From: Caballeronia sp. SBC1 | Lineage (GTDB): Bacteria > Pseudomonadota > Gammaproteobacteria > Burkholderiales > Burkholderiaceae | DNA length: 64,000 nucleotides | Assembly (NCBI RefSeq): GCF_011493005.1 | Contig: NZ_CP049156.1 | Span: 3,946,355-4,010,354 of the forward strand | Direction: 5' to 3' | In this document: piece after piece, positions 1 through 8,239 of the stretch | How the letters are laid out: each line of letters starts with the position of its first letter | Numbering within the stretch: position 1 is the stretch's first letter | Notes under the pieces: model-generated | Seen by the model: only the letters and a program-made list of their open reading frames with translations | Told to the model about the DNA's origin: nothing | Databases searched by the model: none | Made by a program: the position numbers and the translations under genes

Positions 1-987
1 CATGGAACGGACCAATTCGAGCTGAACATCGAATGGCAAGCTCGTAGAAATACCGTTCGGATAGAACTCGTTCGTCGTCAGGCCTTCGGGTTCCAGAAAA
101 ATCTGATGGGAATCCTTAGACGCAAACCGATGAATCTTGTCTTCAATCGACGGGCAATAGCGTGGCCCAACGCCTTCGATGACGCCGGTGTACATCGGTG
201 AACGATCGAGGCCGGCCCGAATGATGTCGTGCGTGCGCTCATTGGTATGCGTGACCCAGCACGGCACTTGCCGCGGATGTTGCTCAACGCGACCGAGGAA
301 CGAGAACACTGGCACCGGGTCGAGATCGCCCGGTTGTTCTTCGAGCTTCGAATAGTCGATGGTGCGGCCATCAATCCGCGGCGGGGTGCCCGTCTTCAGT
401 CGACCTTGCGGAAGTTGAAGCTCCTTAAGCCGTGCGGACAAAGACACAGCAGCCGGATCACCTGCCCTGCCGCCCGTGTAGTTATTCAAACCCACGTGAA
501 TCTTTCCGTCGAGGAAGGTACCCGCCGTCAACACGACCGCTTTCGCGCGGAATTTCACGCCAACCTGGGTCACGGCACCAACAACTCGGTCGCCTTCGAC
601 GATCAAATCGTCCACAGCCTGCTGGAACAGCCAAAGATTGGGCTGATTTTCGAGCCGATGCCGAATCGCTTGCTTGTACAGGACGCGATCCGCCTGCGCC
701 CGTGTGGCACGGACAGCCGGCCCTTTTGATGAGTTCAGAATCCGAAACTGGATGCCCGCTTCGTCAGTTGCCGCGGCCATTGCACCGCCTAAAGCATCGA
801 TTTCTTTAACCAAATGGCCCTTTCCAATCCCGCCAATCGAGGGATTGCAGCTCATTTGGCCAAGCGTTTCAATGTTATGGGTCAACAAAAGCGTGGTCGC
901 GCCGGTTCGGGCCGAGGCTAAAGCGGCTTCAGTTCCAGCGTGACCGCCACCGACGACGATCACATCGAATTCAGTTGGATAAAGCAT
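1..987 (-). CDS. mnmG: tRNA uridine-5-carboxymethylaminomethyl modification enzyme MnmG (GidA), 5' part
   Basis: This is the first 329 codons of MnmG; the gene runs off the left edge. MnmG binds FAD and works with MnmE to place the carboxymethylaminomethyl group on U34 of certain tRNAs. The translated start reads [20 protein letters not shown], with the dinucleotide-binding GGGHAG motif at residues 13-18. The family stretches [16 protein letters not shown] (about residues 43-58) and [20 protein letters not shown] follow. The ATG at 985-987 has GGGAAA upstream on the minus strand. MnmE, its partner, is at the other end of this window. The identification is very secure; only the C-terminal half is unseen. 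Confidence 0.97.
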   Translation of the reverse strand, partial: MLYPTEFDVIVVGGGHAGTEAALASARTGATTLLLTHNIETLGQMSCNPSIGGIGKGHLVKEIDALGGAMAAATDEAGIQFRILNSSKGPAVRATRAQADRVLYKQAIRHRLENQPNLWLFQQAVDDLIVEGDRVVGAVTQVGVKFRAKAVVLTAGTFLDGKIHVGLNNYTGGRAGDPAAVSLSARLKELQLPQGRLKTGTPPRIDGRTIDYSKLEEQPGDLDPVPVFSFLGRVEQHPRQVPCWVTHTNERTHDIIRAGLDRSPMYTGVIEGVGPRYCPSIEDKIHRFASKDSHQIFLEPEGLTTNEFYPNGISTSLPFDVQLELVRSM

Positions 988-1081
988 GGTTTCCCGCGCG
1001 ATGTGGCGGACCTTCGAAAGAGATATCGAAGAATTATAGCCGGTTAGCTTTTGCGACGATTCAGGCCAAACGGCTAACGCG

Positions 1082-1112
1082 AAAAAATGGCATGTTCCAC
1101 GTGAAACATGCC
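1082..1112 (-). terminator. Hairpin plus T-run overlapping parS site 1
   Basis: On the minus strand, arms GGCATGTT and AACATGCC (1089-1112) enclose the parS core and are followed by ATTTTTT. This looks like an intrinsic terminator built on the parS palindrome. It lies upstream of mnmG and would block read-through from the Liv cluster. Confidence 0.45.
1093..1108. promoter_or_regulatory. parS: parS centromere-like site 1 (ParB binding)
   Basis: The sequence TGTTCCACGTGAAACA fits the canonical bacterial parS consensus TGTTNCACGTGAAACA. It lies between mnmG and livF. ParB would load here to organise and segregate the origin region. parA and parB are usually found just beyond mnmG and rsmG, which would be left of this window (inferred). 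The flanks extend the symmetry to GGCA...TGCC at 1089-1112. Confidence 0.88.
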
Positions 1113-1218
1113 GTGGGGATTCGCTGAGGTTGGGGTTTTTGAGAGACGTTTTCGCCGGACACCAAGTCGTGTTGATACTCCTTGGGTTAGGAGGAAACCA
1201 GCTACCAACACTTAAGGT

Positions 1219-1251
1219 AAAAAATGGCGTGTTTCACGTGAAACACGCCAT
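1219..1251 (-). terminator. Intrinsic terminator of livF, coincident with parS site 2
   Basis: The 28-bp palindrome at 1224-1251 is followed on the minus strand by TTTTTTACC. This gives a strong hairpin-plus-U-tract about 26 nt after the livF stop. The same bases serve as parS, so the site appears to have two roles. Confidence 0.6.
1230..1245. promoter_or_regulatory. parS: parS centromere-like site 2 (ParB binding)
   Basis: TGTTTCACGTGAAACA is a perfect 16-bp parS palindrome. It sits in a larger perfect 28-bp palindrome at 1224-1251. It is 137 bp from site 1 and just past the livF stop codon. Confidence 0.93.
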
Positions 1252-1276
1252 CGACATTAGCCGTGCAGTAAAGGCG

Positions 1277-2023
1277 TTATGCCACTTTCTTCGCCAAACC
1301 CAAGTACGTCTCAATAACCTTTGGGTTGTGGGCCAAGTCGCTAGCAGCACCTTCCATCGCGAATTCACCCGTTTCAAGCACGTAGCCGTAGTCGGATATC
1401 TGCAGCGCTGCGCGTGCATTCTGCTCAATCAGCAACGTGGCAACGCCCGTCTGACGTAGCGCGCTGATGATATGGAAGATCTCCTTCACGATTAGCGGTG
1501 CCAGCCCAAGGCTAGGCTCATCTAGCATTAGCAAATCGGGCTTACCCATCAGGGCACGGCCAACCGCGAGCATCTGCCGCTCACCGCCCGACAACGTCCC
1601 CGCCGCCTGCTTACGCCGCTCTTTTAGACGCGGGAACAAGTCGAACACATGATCGAGTTGATCGAGGAAATTGCGCTCACCCGCGCGCTTTCGCCGATAC
1701 GCACCCAAAACCAGGTTGTCCTCCACGGTCATGCTCGCAAACAACTCACGTTTCTCCGGCACTAGACACATTCCACGTGAAACACGCTTTTCGATTGCGA
1801 GCGCCGACACATCTTCATTCCGATACAGAACCGTTCCCTTCGCATGACCCGTGGAAGGCAACGCGCCCATGATTGCGTTGAGCAAAGTGGATTTACCGGC
1901 GCCGTTCGGTCCAATAACCGAAACGATTTGCCCCGCACCAACGGTGAGTTTCCCGTCGTGAAGCGCCTCTACCTTGCCGTAGCGAACGGACAAGCCACTA
2001 ACTTGAAGAATTGCATCGGCCAT
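1277..2023 (-). CDS. livF: Branched-chain amino acid ABC transporter ATP-binding protein LivF
   Basis: This 248-residue ATPase powers a Liv-type (HAAT family) importer. Walker A GPNGAGKST lies near residues 38-46, the signature LSGGERQ near 143 and Walker B LLMLDEPSLGLAPL near 163, all intact. The ATG at 2021-2023 overlaps the TGA of the upstream livM-livG fusion (TGATG), so translation is probably coupled. It is the last gene of the cluster livK-livK-livH-livMG-livF. A near-parS motif lies inside the coding region at 1769-1784. Substrate specificity cannot be read from the sequence. Confidence 0.93.
   Translation of the reverse strand: MADAILQVSGLSVRYGKVEALHDGKLTVGAGQIVSVIGPNGAGKSTLLNAIMGALPSTGHAKGTVLYRNEDVSALAIEKRVSRGMCLVPEKRELFASMTVEDNLVLGAYRRKRAGERNFLDQLDHVFDLFPRLKERRKQAAGTLSGGERQMLAVGRALMGKPDLLMLDEPSLGLAPLIVKEIFHIISALRQTGVATLLIEQNARAALQISDYGYVLETGEFAMEGAASDLAHNPKVIETYLGLAKKVA
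1769..1784. promoter_or_regulatory. parS: Probable parS site 3 inside livF
   Basis: CATTCCACGTGAAACA matches the parS consensus at 14 of 16 positions, with the two mismatches at the left end. It lies in livF codons for RVSRGM. It is about 0.55 kb from site 2, which fits a parS cluster. Confidence 0.6.
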
Positions 2024-3807
2024 CAGTCCACCCCACCTAGATAAGCTTCCAGCACCGCCGGATCTTTCTGGACATCCTCGGGCAATCCCTCTGCGATCCG
2101 GGTTCCGAATTCCATCACCACCAGCCGATCAGTCAGATTCATCACGAAATCCATGTCATGCTCCACCAGCAAGATGCTCATGCCCTCGCCCTTCAAGCGC
2201 CGCAGCAACTCCGCCAGTTGCTGTTTCTCCTGATAGCGCAAACCAGCGGCCGGTTCATCCAGCAATAGCAAAGTCGGATCGCAGCACAAGGCACGCGCAA
2301 TCTCGAGAATCCGCTGTTGTCCCAGCGCCAGACTGCCGGCTTCGTCGTAAAGATGTTTTTCCAGGCCTACGCGCTTGATCTGCCTCGCCGCCTCCGCCAT
2401 CAAACGCCCTTCTTCTGCTGCGTTCAGGCGGGCGACGCTACGCCAGACGCCCGTTTTCCCGCGTAAGTGCGCGCCGATTGCAACGTTCTCCAGAACCGTC
2501 ATTCCCGATAACAGCCGCACGTGCTGGAACGTCCGCCCAATACCGCGTTTGACGATTTCACGTGAAGTCATTGCATCAATACGTTCGCCGTGGAAAGTGA
2601 TCGAGCCGCTCGTGGCTTGCAGCACCCCGGTGACCAGGTTGAATGTCGTCGACTTCCCTGCGCCGTTCGGTCCGATCAAACCGATGATCTCGCCAGCCTT
2701 CACCTGGAAACTGACATCGTTGACGGCAACCAGACCGCCGAACTCCTTGCGAGCTTTATCGACGACCAGCAACGGCTCGCCGACGATTGGCTTTGGGCGT
2801 TGCGGCAGCGCTTCCGCGTGCTCAGGAGCGCGGGCGCGCGGGCCGCTGGGAAAGAGCCGCGCGACGAACGGCCAGACTCCTTGCCGAGCGTATTGAAGCA
2901 GCAGCACCATCAATATCCCAAACACGATGATCTCGAAATTGCCATTCGAGCCAAGCAACTTGGGCAGCAAGGTCTGCAGATAGTCCTGCAGAACGGTGAG
3001 GATTGTGGCGCCCAACACTGCACCCCAGACGTGCGATACGCCCCCGACCACCGCCATGAACAGGAACTCGATGCCGTGATTCAAGCCGAACGGTGTTGGA
3101 TTCACCGCGCGCTGCAAATGCGCGTACAGGAAACCTGAAATGGCGGCCAGCACGGCGGCATAGACGAAAATCACCACGCGCATCCACGCGGTGTTCACGC
3201 CCATGGCTTCGGCCATCGTGCCGCCGCCGCGCAGCGCACGAATAGCCCGGCCAGGACGACTATTAAGCAGGTTCTGAACAGATATGACCGCGAGCAGCAC
3301 AACGACCCAGATCAGGTAATAGATTGACCTCCCGGATTCGAGATGCCATCCGAACAGGTTAAGCACCGGAATGCCGTTGATGCCGTCGTATTTGCCGAGA
3401 AATTCCAGATTCCCAAACAGGAAGAACAGCGACAGCCCCCACGCGATTGTCCCAAGTGGCAGAAAGTGCCCCGAGAGTCGCATGGTGACCATCCCAAGCA
3501 GCAGCGCGATCAGCGCCGTCAGCACTACACCCACGATCAATGCAAGCCACGGCGACACACCGAACTGCGTCGTCAGGTACGCAGTGGAGTAAGCGCCCAC
3601 GCCGACGAACGCCGCTTGCCCGAAGCTCGTCATCCCGCCAATACCCGTCAGCAGCACGAGCCCGATCGCGACAATGGAATACAAACCGATGTAGTTCAGC
3701 AGCGTGATCCAGTACTCGGGCGTGCGGACCGGATGCGGCAGCACCGGCAGCGCGAATACGATCAGCAGGAATACCCAGAAAAACTTGTTTCGCATCACGA
3801 ATTTCAT
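2023..3807 (-). CDS. LivM-LivG fusion: branched-chain amino acid permease plus ATPase
   Basis: This 594-residue protein joins two subunits of a Liv importer that are usually separate. Residues 1 to about 325 are a hydrophobic LivM-type permease with several membrane segments and the family stretch GIGGMTSFGQAAFVGVGAYS. A linker of about 20 residues rich in Pro, Arg and Ala leads to a LivG-type ATPase (about 345-594) with Walker A GPNGAGKST, signature LALGQQR and Walker B LLLLDEPAAGL. It starts 4 bp after livH and overlaps livF by one base, so the three form one operon. Such fusions are known in some proteobacteria; the reading frame is continuous with no sign of error. Confidence 0.92.
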   Translation of the reverse strand: MKFVMRNKFFWVFLLIVFALPVLPHPVRTPEYWITLLNYIGLYSIVAIGLVLLTGIGGMTSFGQAAFVGVGAYSTAYLTTQFGVSPWLALIVGVVLTALIALLLGMVTMRLSGHFLPLGTIAWGLSLFFLFGNLEFLGKYDGINGIPVLNLFGWHLESGRSIYYLIWVVVLLAVISVQNLLNSRPGRAIRALRGGGTMAEAMGVNTAWMRVVIFVYAAVLAAISGFLYAHLQRAVNPTPFGLNHGIEFLFMAVVGGVSHVWGAVLGATILTVLQDYLQTLLPKLLGSNGNFEIIVFGILMVLLLQYARQGVWPFVARLFPSGPRARAPEHAEALPQRPKPIVGEPLLVVDKARKEFGGLVAVNDVSFQVKAGEIIGLIGPNGAGKSTTFNLVTGVLQATSGSITFHGERIDAMTSREIVKRGIGRTFQHVRLLSGMTVLENVAIGAHLRGKTGVWRSVARLNAAEEGRLMAEAARQIKRVGLEKHLYDEAGSLALGQQRILEIARALCCDPTLLLLDEPAAGLRYQEKQQLAELLRRLKGEGMSILLVEHDMDFVMNLTDRLVVMEFGTRIAEGLPEDVQKDPAVLEAYLGGVD

Positions 3808-3811
3808 CGCG

Positions 3812-4867
3812 TCACTCCTCGTCTTCGTCCGAATGCGGGCTTGCCAGACTCCGCCACAGCAGCACCGGAATGATCAGCGTGAAGACGATCACCTCTTTGT
3901 ACGCGCTCGCCCAGAACGACGAATACGATTCAAGCAGCCCAACGAGCAGTGAACCCGCCGCCGCGAGCGGATAACTCACCAACCCGCCCACGATTGCACC
4001 CACGAAGCCCTTCAAGCCGATCAGGAAGCCCGAGTCGTAGTAGATGGTCGTGATTGGCGCCACCAGGACGCCGCAGAGCGCCCCCAGGCCGGCCGCGAGC
4101 GTGAAGGCAAGCCGTCCAGCCTGCGTCGTGCCGATGCCCACCAGGCGCGCGCCAAGCCGGTTTACCGAGGTCGCCCGCAGCGCCTTCCCGGAGATCGTTC
4201 GATCGAAGTACAAATACAGCGCAACAATCAGCACCGCAGCCGTGCCGACTACCCAGAGACTCTGCCCGGATATGGACACGCTGCCGATGTTGAACGTGGC
4301 GTCGGAGAAAGCATTTGTGCGCGAGCCTTCAGCGCCGAACATCACCAAGCCGAGGCCGACCATCGCGAAATGCACGGCAACCGCCACAATTAGCAGCAGC
4401 AACGTGCTGGCTTCGGCAATCGGCTCGTAGGCCAACCGGTAGACGAACGGACCCATCGGAATCACGATCAGCAGCGCGAGCGCGACTTGCAGGATCATGG
4501 GCAGCGGTTGCATCAGCACGCTTTGCGTCAGCGCATAGACTGCTACCGGGAACAGCAGGTATTTGCCCGCGAGCACGGCGAGCGTGCGCCCTATCCGCCT
4601 GTGTCGCGATGGATGCCGCACAATGCCCGCGGTCTCCGCGACGAAGCACCCCATGCCCATGGCGATCAGCAGCCAGCACGTTGCCGGCAGCTTCTGCGTT
4701 TGCAACGCGGCCAGCGTGAGCGCGCCATACGCGACGAACTCGCCCTGCGGGATGAAGATGACGCGCGTCACCGAAAACACGAGGACCAGCGCGAGCGCAA
4801 GCAATGCGTAGATCGCGCCCGTCGTGATGCCGTCTTGCGCGAGAATCGCCGCAATCGATAAGTCCAT
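3812..4867 (-). CDS. livH: Branched-chain amino acid ABC transporter permease LivH
   Basis: This 351-residue inner-membrane permease has the LivH N-terminus ([20 protein letters not shown]) and C-terminal membrane segments. It is longer than the usual LivH of about 290 residues. The extra length lies after the first loop (about residues 65-140) and holds a basic patch ([11 protein letters not shown]) and more hydrophobic segments. The C-terminus is acidic (HSDEDEE). It is 4 bp upstream of the livM-livG fusion and probably pairs with it. Confidence 0.88.
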   Translation of the reverse strand: MDLSIAAILAQDGITTGAIYALLALALVLVFSVTRVIFIPQGEFVAYGALTLAALQTQKLPATCWLLIAMGMGCFVAETAGIVRHPSRHRRIGRTLAVLAGKYLLFPVAVYALTQSVLMQPLPMILQVALALLIVIPMGPFVYRLAYEPIAEASTLLLLIVAVAVHFAMVGLGLVMFGAEGSRTNAFSDATFNIGSVSISGQSLWVVGTAAVLIVALYLYFDRTISGKALRATSVNRLGARLVGIGTTQAGRLAFTLAAGLGALCGVLVAPITTIYYDSGFLIGLKGFVGAIVGGLVSYPLAAAGSLLVGLLESYSSFWASAYKEVIVFTLIIPVLLWRSLASPHSDEDEE

Positions 4868-5038
4868 ACTTCCTCTTTAGGAACGTCCTGCTACTGGGGC
4901 TACCGGGTCAGCCCATCGAAAATATGGCCTGGTACTGCGAGAAAAACGCAGCCTCAGGCCATGATTGGTACCCCGGATCGTTGAACGTTGAAACGCTAAC
5001 GCGCCAAATTGCCGGCGCGCAAGCGGTCCATGTCACCA

Positions 5039-6217
5039 CTAGTCGTTCTGCAACTTCCACTTGCCGTCAACAATCTGCACCATCACGCGAGCGCGCTTGT
5101 CGAGTCCGTTGTGATCTGTCGGCGTGGTGTTCATCACGCCGTGCGCGAGCGGCAGGTCCTTCACGTTTTCCAGCGCGCTGCGCAGTGCTACACGAAACGC
5201 TTCGGTGCCCGGTTGAGCCGTCTTGAGCGCTTCCGGAATGGCCCGTTCCAGCATGTGCCCGGCGTCCCACGCGTGGCCGCCAAACGTGGATACCGACCCT
5301 ACGCCATACGCCTTCTCATAGGCCGCCTTATAAGCCAGTGACGACTTCTTCACCGGGTTGCTGTCCGGCAATTGATCCGCCACGAGGATCGGCCCCGCCG
5401 GCAGCAATTCACCATCGCAATCCTTGCCGCACACGCGCAGGAAGTCGTTGTTCGCCACGCCGTGCGTCTGATAGACCTTGCCCTTGTAACCGCGCTCCTT
5501 CAGTGTCTTGGCGGGCAGCGCGGACGGCGTGCCCGCACCCGCGATCAACACCGCATCTGGGTTGGCGCTCATGGTCTTCAGCACCTGACCGGTGACCGAG
5601 GTGTCGGTGCGGGCGAAACGCTCGTTCGCGACAATCTTCAGGTTGTGCGCGGCCGCAGCGGTGGTGAACACGCTGTACCAGCCGTCTCCGTAAGCATCTG
5701 CAAAGCCGATGAAGCCAACCGTCTTCACGCCATGCTTCTCCATATACTCGGCAATCGCGTCGGCCATCAGGCTGTCGTTCTGTGGCGTCTTGAACGCCCA
5801 TGAGCGTTTAGCGTCCATAGGCGAGATGATGGCAGCCGATGCGGCCATCGAGATCATCGGCGTCTTGCCCTGGCTCGCGGGGTCGAGCATGGCAAGCGAG
5901 TTCGGCGTGACCGTGGAACCCACGATAGCGTCAACGTGATCTTCGTCTATCAACTTGCGCGTGTTTTGCACTGCGCGGCTGGTATCGGAACCGTCGTCGA
6001 GCACGATGTACTCCACCGACTTTCCGCCGATCTCCTTCGGCAACAACGCGATCGTATTTTTCTCGGGAATCCCAAGCGATGCCGCCGGCCCCGTTGCCGA
6101 TAACGTCACGCCGATCTTCACCTGCGCGAACGCCGTGCCGGCGCCAAAGGCAAGCGCTACGCCAAGCGCCGCGCTCGTCAGCCGTCCCTGCCACTTCCAC
6201 GGGTTGGTCTTTTTCAT
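5039..6217 (-). CDS. Periplasmic branched-chain amino acid-binding protein (LivK family), copy 1
   Basis: This substrate-binding protein has about 392 residues. The chosen ATG at 6217 is preceded by GGAGAC, and a signal peptide ending AGTAFA-Q follows; an upstream in-frame codon at 6250 lacks this support. The mature protein opens with VKIGVTLSATGPAASLGIPE, as expected for the receptor family (Peripla_BP_6). It carries a Cys pair in RVCGKDCDGE. It is the distal of two adjacent, clearly related copies and precedes livH by about 170 bp, so it probably feeds the LivH/LivMG/LivF complex. Confidence 0.9.
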   Translation of the reverse strand: MKKTNPWKWQGRLTSAALGVALAFGAGTAFAQVKIGVTLSATGPAASLGIPEKNTIALLPKEIGGKSVEYIVLDDGSDTSRAVQNTRKLIDEDHVDAIVGSTVTPNSLAMLDPASQGKTPMISMAASAAIISPMDAKRSWAFKTPQNDSLMADAIAEYMEKHGVKTVGFIGFADAYGDGWYSVFTTAAAAHNLKIVANERFARTDTSVTGQVLKTMSANPDAVLIAGAGTPSALPAKTLKERGYKGKVYQTHGVANNDFLRVCGKDCDGELLPAGPILVADQLPDSNPVKKSSLAYKAAYEKAYGVGSVSTFGGHAWDAGHMLERAIPEALKTAQPGTEAFRVALRSALENVKDLPLAHGVMNTTPTDHNGLDKRARVMVQIVDGKWKLQND

Positions 6218-6420
6218 TGCATCGTCTCCAGACGCTATGCCATCGCGCACGCGTTGTACGCTACTGCGAGTTGTTATGAATCTTTGTCGTGCGGTCTTGG
6301 TTTAGCTGCCGCTCAATCTATTTTCGGTCATTGCCTGTGCCTAGGCTCGTTTTCCCTCAGCGTTAGCCATCCGGCCTGCGCTGCCGAGCCCATCGAAAAC
6401 ATCCACTCGATAAAACCCCG

Positions 6421-6448
6421 AAAAAAAAGCGCGTTCGAAGCAACGCGC
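6421..6448 (-). terminator. Intrinsic terminator between the two livK-like genes
   Basis: On the minus strand GCGCGTT, loop GCTTCG, AACGCGC is followed by eight T residues (6421-6428). It sits 35 bp after the stop of the upstream copy. It may let the upstream binding protein be made in excess of the rest of the operon. Confidence 0.75.
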
Positions 6449-6482
6449 CTGTGGTCGGTTCATATCGTCGTTTGGATTCCCG

Positions 6483-7649
6483 TCACTCTTTGGCGAGCTT
6501 CCACTGCCCGCCGACGATCTCCACCATCACGCGCGCCCGCTGATCGAGTCCTGAGTGATCGTTCGCGCTCATGTTGAAGATCCCGTGCGAGCCCGGCAAA
6601 TCCTTGGTGCTCTCGATTGCCGCGCGCAACGCTTCACGAAACGCCTGCGTGCCCGGCTGGCCCTTCTTCAAAGCGATCGGAATCGCCCGTTGCAGCAACA
6701 AGCCGGCATCCCACGCGTGACCGCCGAACGTGGACACGGAACCCACACCGTATGCATTTTCGTAAGCCTGCTTATAAGTCAACGCGGCTTTCTTCACGGG
6801 ATTCGAATCGGGCAACTGCGCGGCAACCAGCAACGGCCCGGCCGGAAGGAACGTGCCTTCACAATCCTTGCCGCACACGCGCAGGAAGTCGTTGTTCGCC
6901 ACGCCATGCGTCTGATAAATCTTGCCCTTGTAGCCCCGCTCTTTCAGCGTCTTTTGCGGCAACGCGGCTGGCGTCCCTGCGCCAGCAATCAGCACGGCAT
7001 CGGGATTCTGCGACATGGCTTTGAGAACCTGGCCTGTCACCGATGTATCGTTGCGCGCGAACCGTTCGTTAGCGACCACCTTGATCTTCGCGAGATCCGC
7101 CGCTTTGGTGAATTCCTTGAACCAGCTTTCGCCGTAAGCGTCGCTGAAACCGATAAACGCCACCGACTTCACGCCATGATTCGCCATATGCTGCGCGATA
7201 GCAGTCGCCATCAGGATGTCGTTCTGCGGCGTCTTGAATACCCACGCGCGTTTTGCATCCATCGGTTCGACGATCGTGGCGGCCGCAGCCATCGAGATCA
7301 TAGGTGTGGAGGTCTCAGACGCCACATCGATCATCGCGAGCGAATTCGGGACCACCGTGGATCCAATCAGGGCGTCGACGTGATCTTCGCTCGTCAGCTT
7401 GCGGGCGTTCTTGATGGCTTGCGTGGGGTCGGTCGCGTCGTCGAGAACGATGTATTCCATTTTCTGCCCGGCGATCTCCTTCGGCAGCAACGCAATGGTG
7501 TTCTTTTCAGGAATTCCCAGCGATGCCGCCGGGCCAGTGGCGGATAACGTCACGCCAATCCTTACGTCTGCAAAAGCCTGCGTACTTACTACTGCGGACA
7601 CGCTCGCGACGAGTACCGCCGTCGAGATCCAGCGTAAAGCCAACTTCAT
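6483..7649 (-). CDS. Periplasmic branched-chain amino acid-binding protein (LivK family), copy 2
   Basis: This 388-residue protein is closely related along its whole length to the next gene downstream. Shared blocks include IGVTLSATGPAASLGIPEKN, AKRAW(A/V)FKTPQND and RVCGKDC. The ATG at 7649 starts a signal peptide ending TQAFA-D and has GGGGC upstream. A longer frame from 7760 would add 37 residues with no signal-like character and is not preferred. It ends at its own terminator (6421-6448). The pair looks like a tandem duplication whose members may differ in ligand. Confidence 0.9.
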   Translation of the reverse strand: MKLALRWISTAVLVASVSAVVSTQAFADVRIGVTLSATGPAASLGIPEKNTIALLPKEIAGQKMEYIVLDDATDPTQAIKNARKLTSEDHVDALIGSTVVPNSLAMIDVASETSTPMISMAAAATIVEPMDAKRAWVFKTPQNDILMATAIAQHMANHGVKSVAFIGFSDAYGESWFKEFTKAADLAKIKVVANERFARNDTSVTGQVLKAMSQNPDAVLIAGAGTPAALPQKTLKERGYKGKIYQTHGVANNDFLRVCGKDCEGTFLPAGPLLVAAQLPDSNPVKKAALTYKQAYENAYGVGSVSTFGGHAWDAGLLLQRAIPIALKKGQPGTQAFREALRAAIESTKDLPGSHGIFNMSANDHSGLDQRARVMVEIVGGQWKLAKE

Positions 7650-7705
7650 TGATATGCCCCGTAAATGTGTTTTGTTCACTGGCGCGATTTTACGATTTTT
7701 ATATC

Positions 7706-7721
7706 CCGACCACACGGTCGG
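7706..7721. promoter_or_regulatory. Palindromic operator-like site upstream of livK copy 2
   Basis: CCGACCACACGGTCGG has 6-bp arms around ACAC and ends 57 bp before the chosen start at 7649. On the minus strand it is followed by the AT-rich TATAAAAAT, which could serve as a -10 region. A regulator site or the base of a leader hairpin are both possible. No regulator can be assigned. Confidence 0.35.
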
Positions 7722-7940
7722 TGAATCGCGAGTGTAGCGGACGAGAACCACGCGGGGCAAGCGTTTTGAAGGAATTTGAACGCGTGAATGCGCGCTCAGG
7801 CACGCATTGAAAAATGCTCGGGAAAACCCGTACGAAAATGATTAAATTAATGTAAATCGCGGGCGTTAGGGGCAGCGTCTGGCCCTTTAATGCCGGCAGA
7901 AAAAATCGATTTGGATGTGAAAATCCGTGAATGCGGAGTA

Positions 7941-7979
7941 CAAATAAAAAGCGCTGTTGGAATCATCCAACAGCGCTTT
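7941..7979 (-). terminator. Intrinsic terminator downstream of the second Liv cluster
   Basis: Arms of 14 bp (7948-7961 and 7966-7979, AAAGCGCTGTTGGA) enclose a 4-nt loop. On the minus strand they are followed by TTTTTATTTG. It is about 260 bp past the livM stop at 8240. The stretch 7650-8239 otherwise holds only the upstream region of livK copy 2. Confidence 0.8.
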
Positions 7980-8239
7980 CGGTCGGGCACTTGATGCCTC
8001 GTTGTCTCCTCGTTCTCCACCTCAAAATTCGGGTGCAACAGAACTGAAACGGATATTAGATTGCGCAACCAATACCGACAACCTAGCATTTACCCTAGTG
8101 GTGCACGTTAGCACCTTTATTGGGCGCTAGTTTATCCAGATGCAGTTAAATGCGGCGCTTAACTGCGGGAAAACCATTGCTCGCAACGCCCTATAGTTCG
8201 GATCACCAACTAAATTGCGTTGCTTCCGCTTGGGTCGCT

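Noticed and set aside
484..499. CACGTGAA core in mnmG as another parS
   Set aside because: Only the central bases match, and the codons encode the conserved KIHVGLNN stretch of MnmG.
6555..7547. 330-residue open frame on the plus strand
   Set aside because: Antisense shadow of the second livK-like gene; composition is Arg-rich and lacks domain features.
7995..8025. TTGTCTCCTCG stretch as a third anti-Shine-Dalgarno small RNA
   Set aside because: No promoter precedes it and no terminator follows on the plus strand; the nearby hairpin with T-run is oriented for the minus strand.
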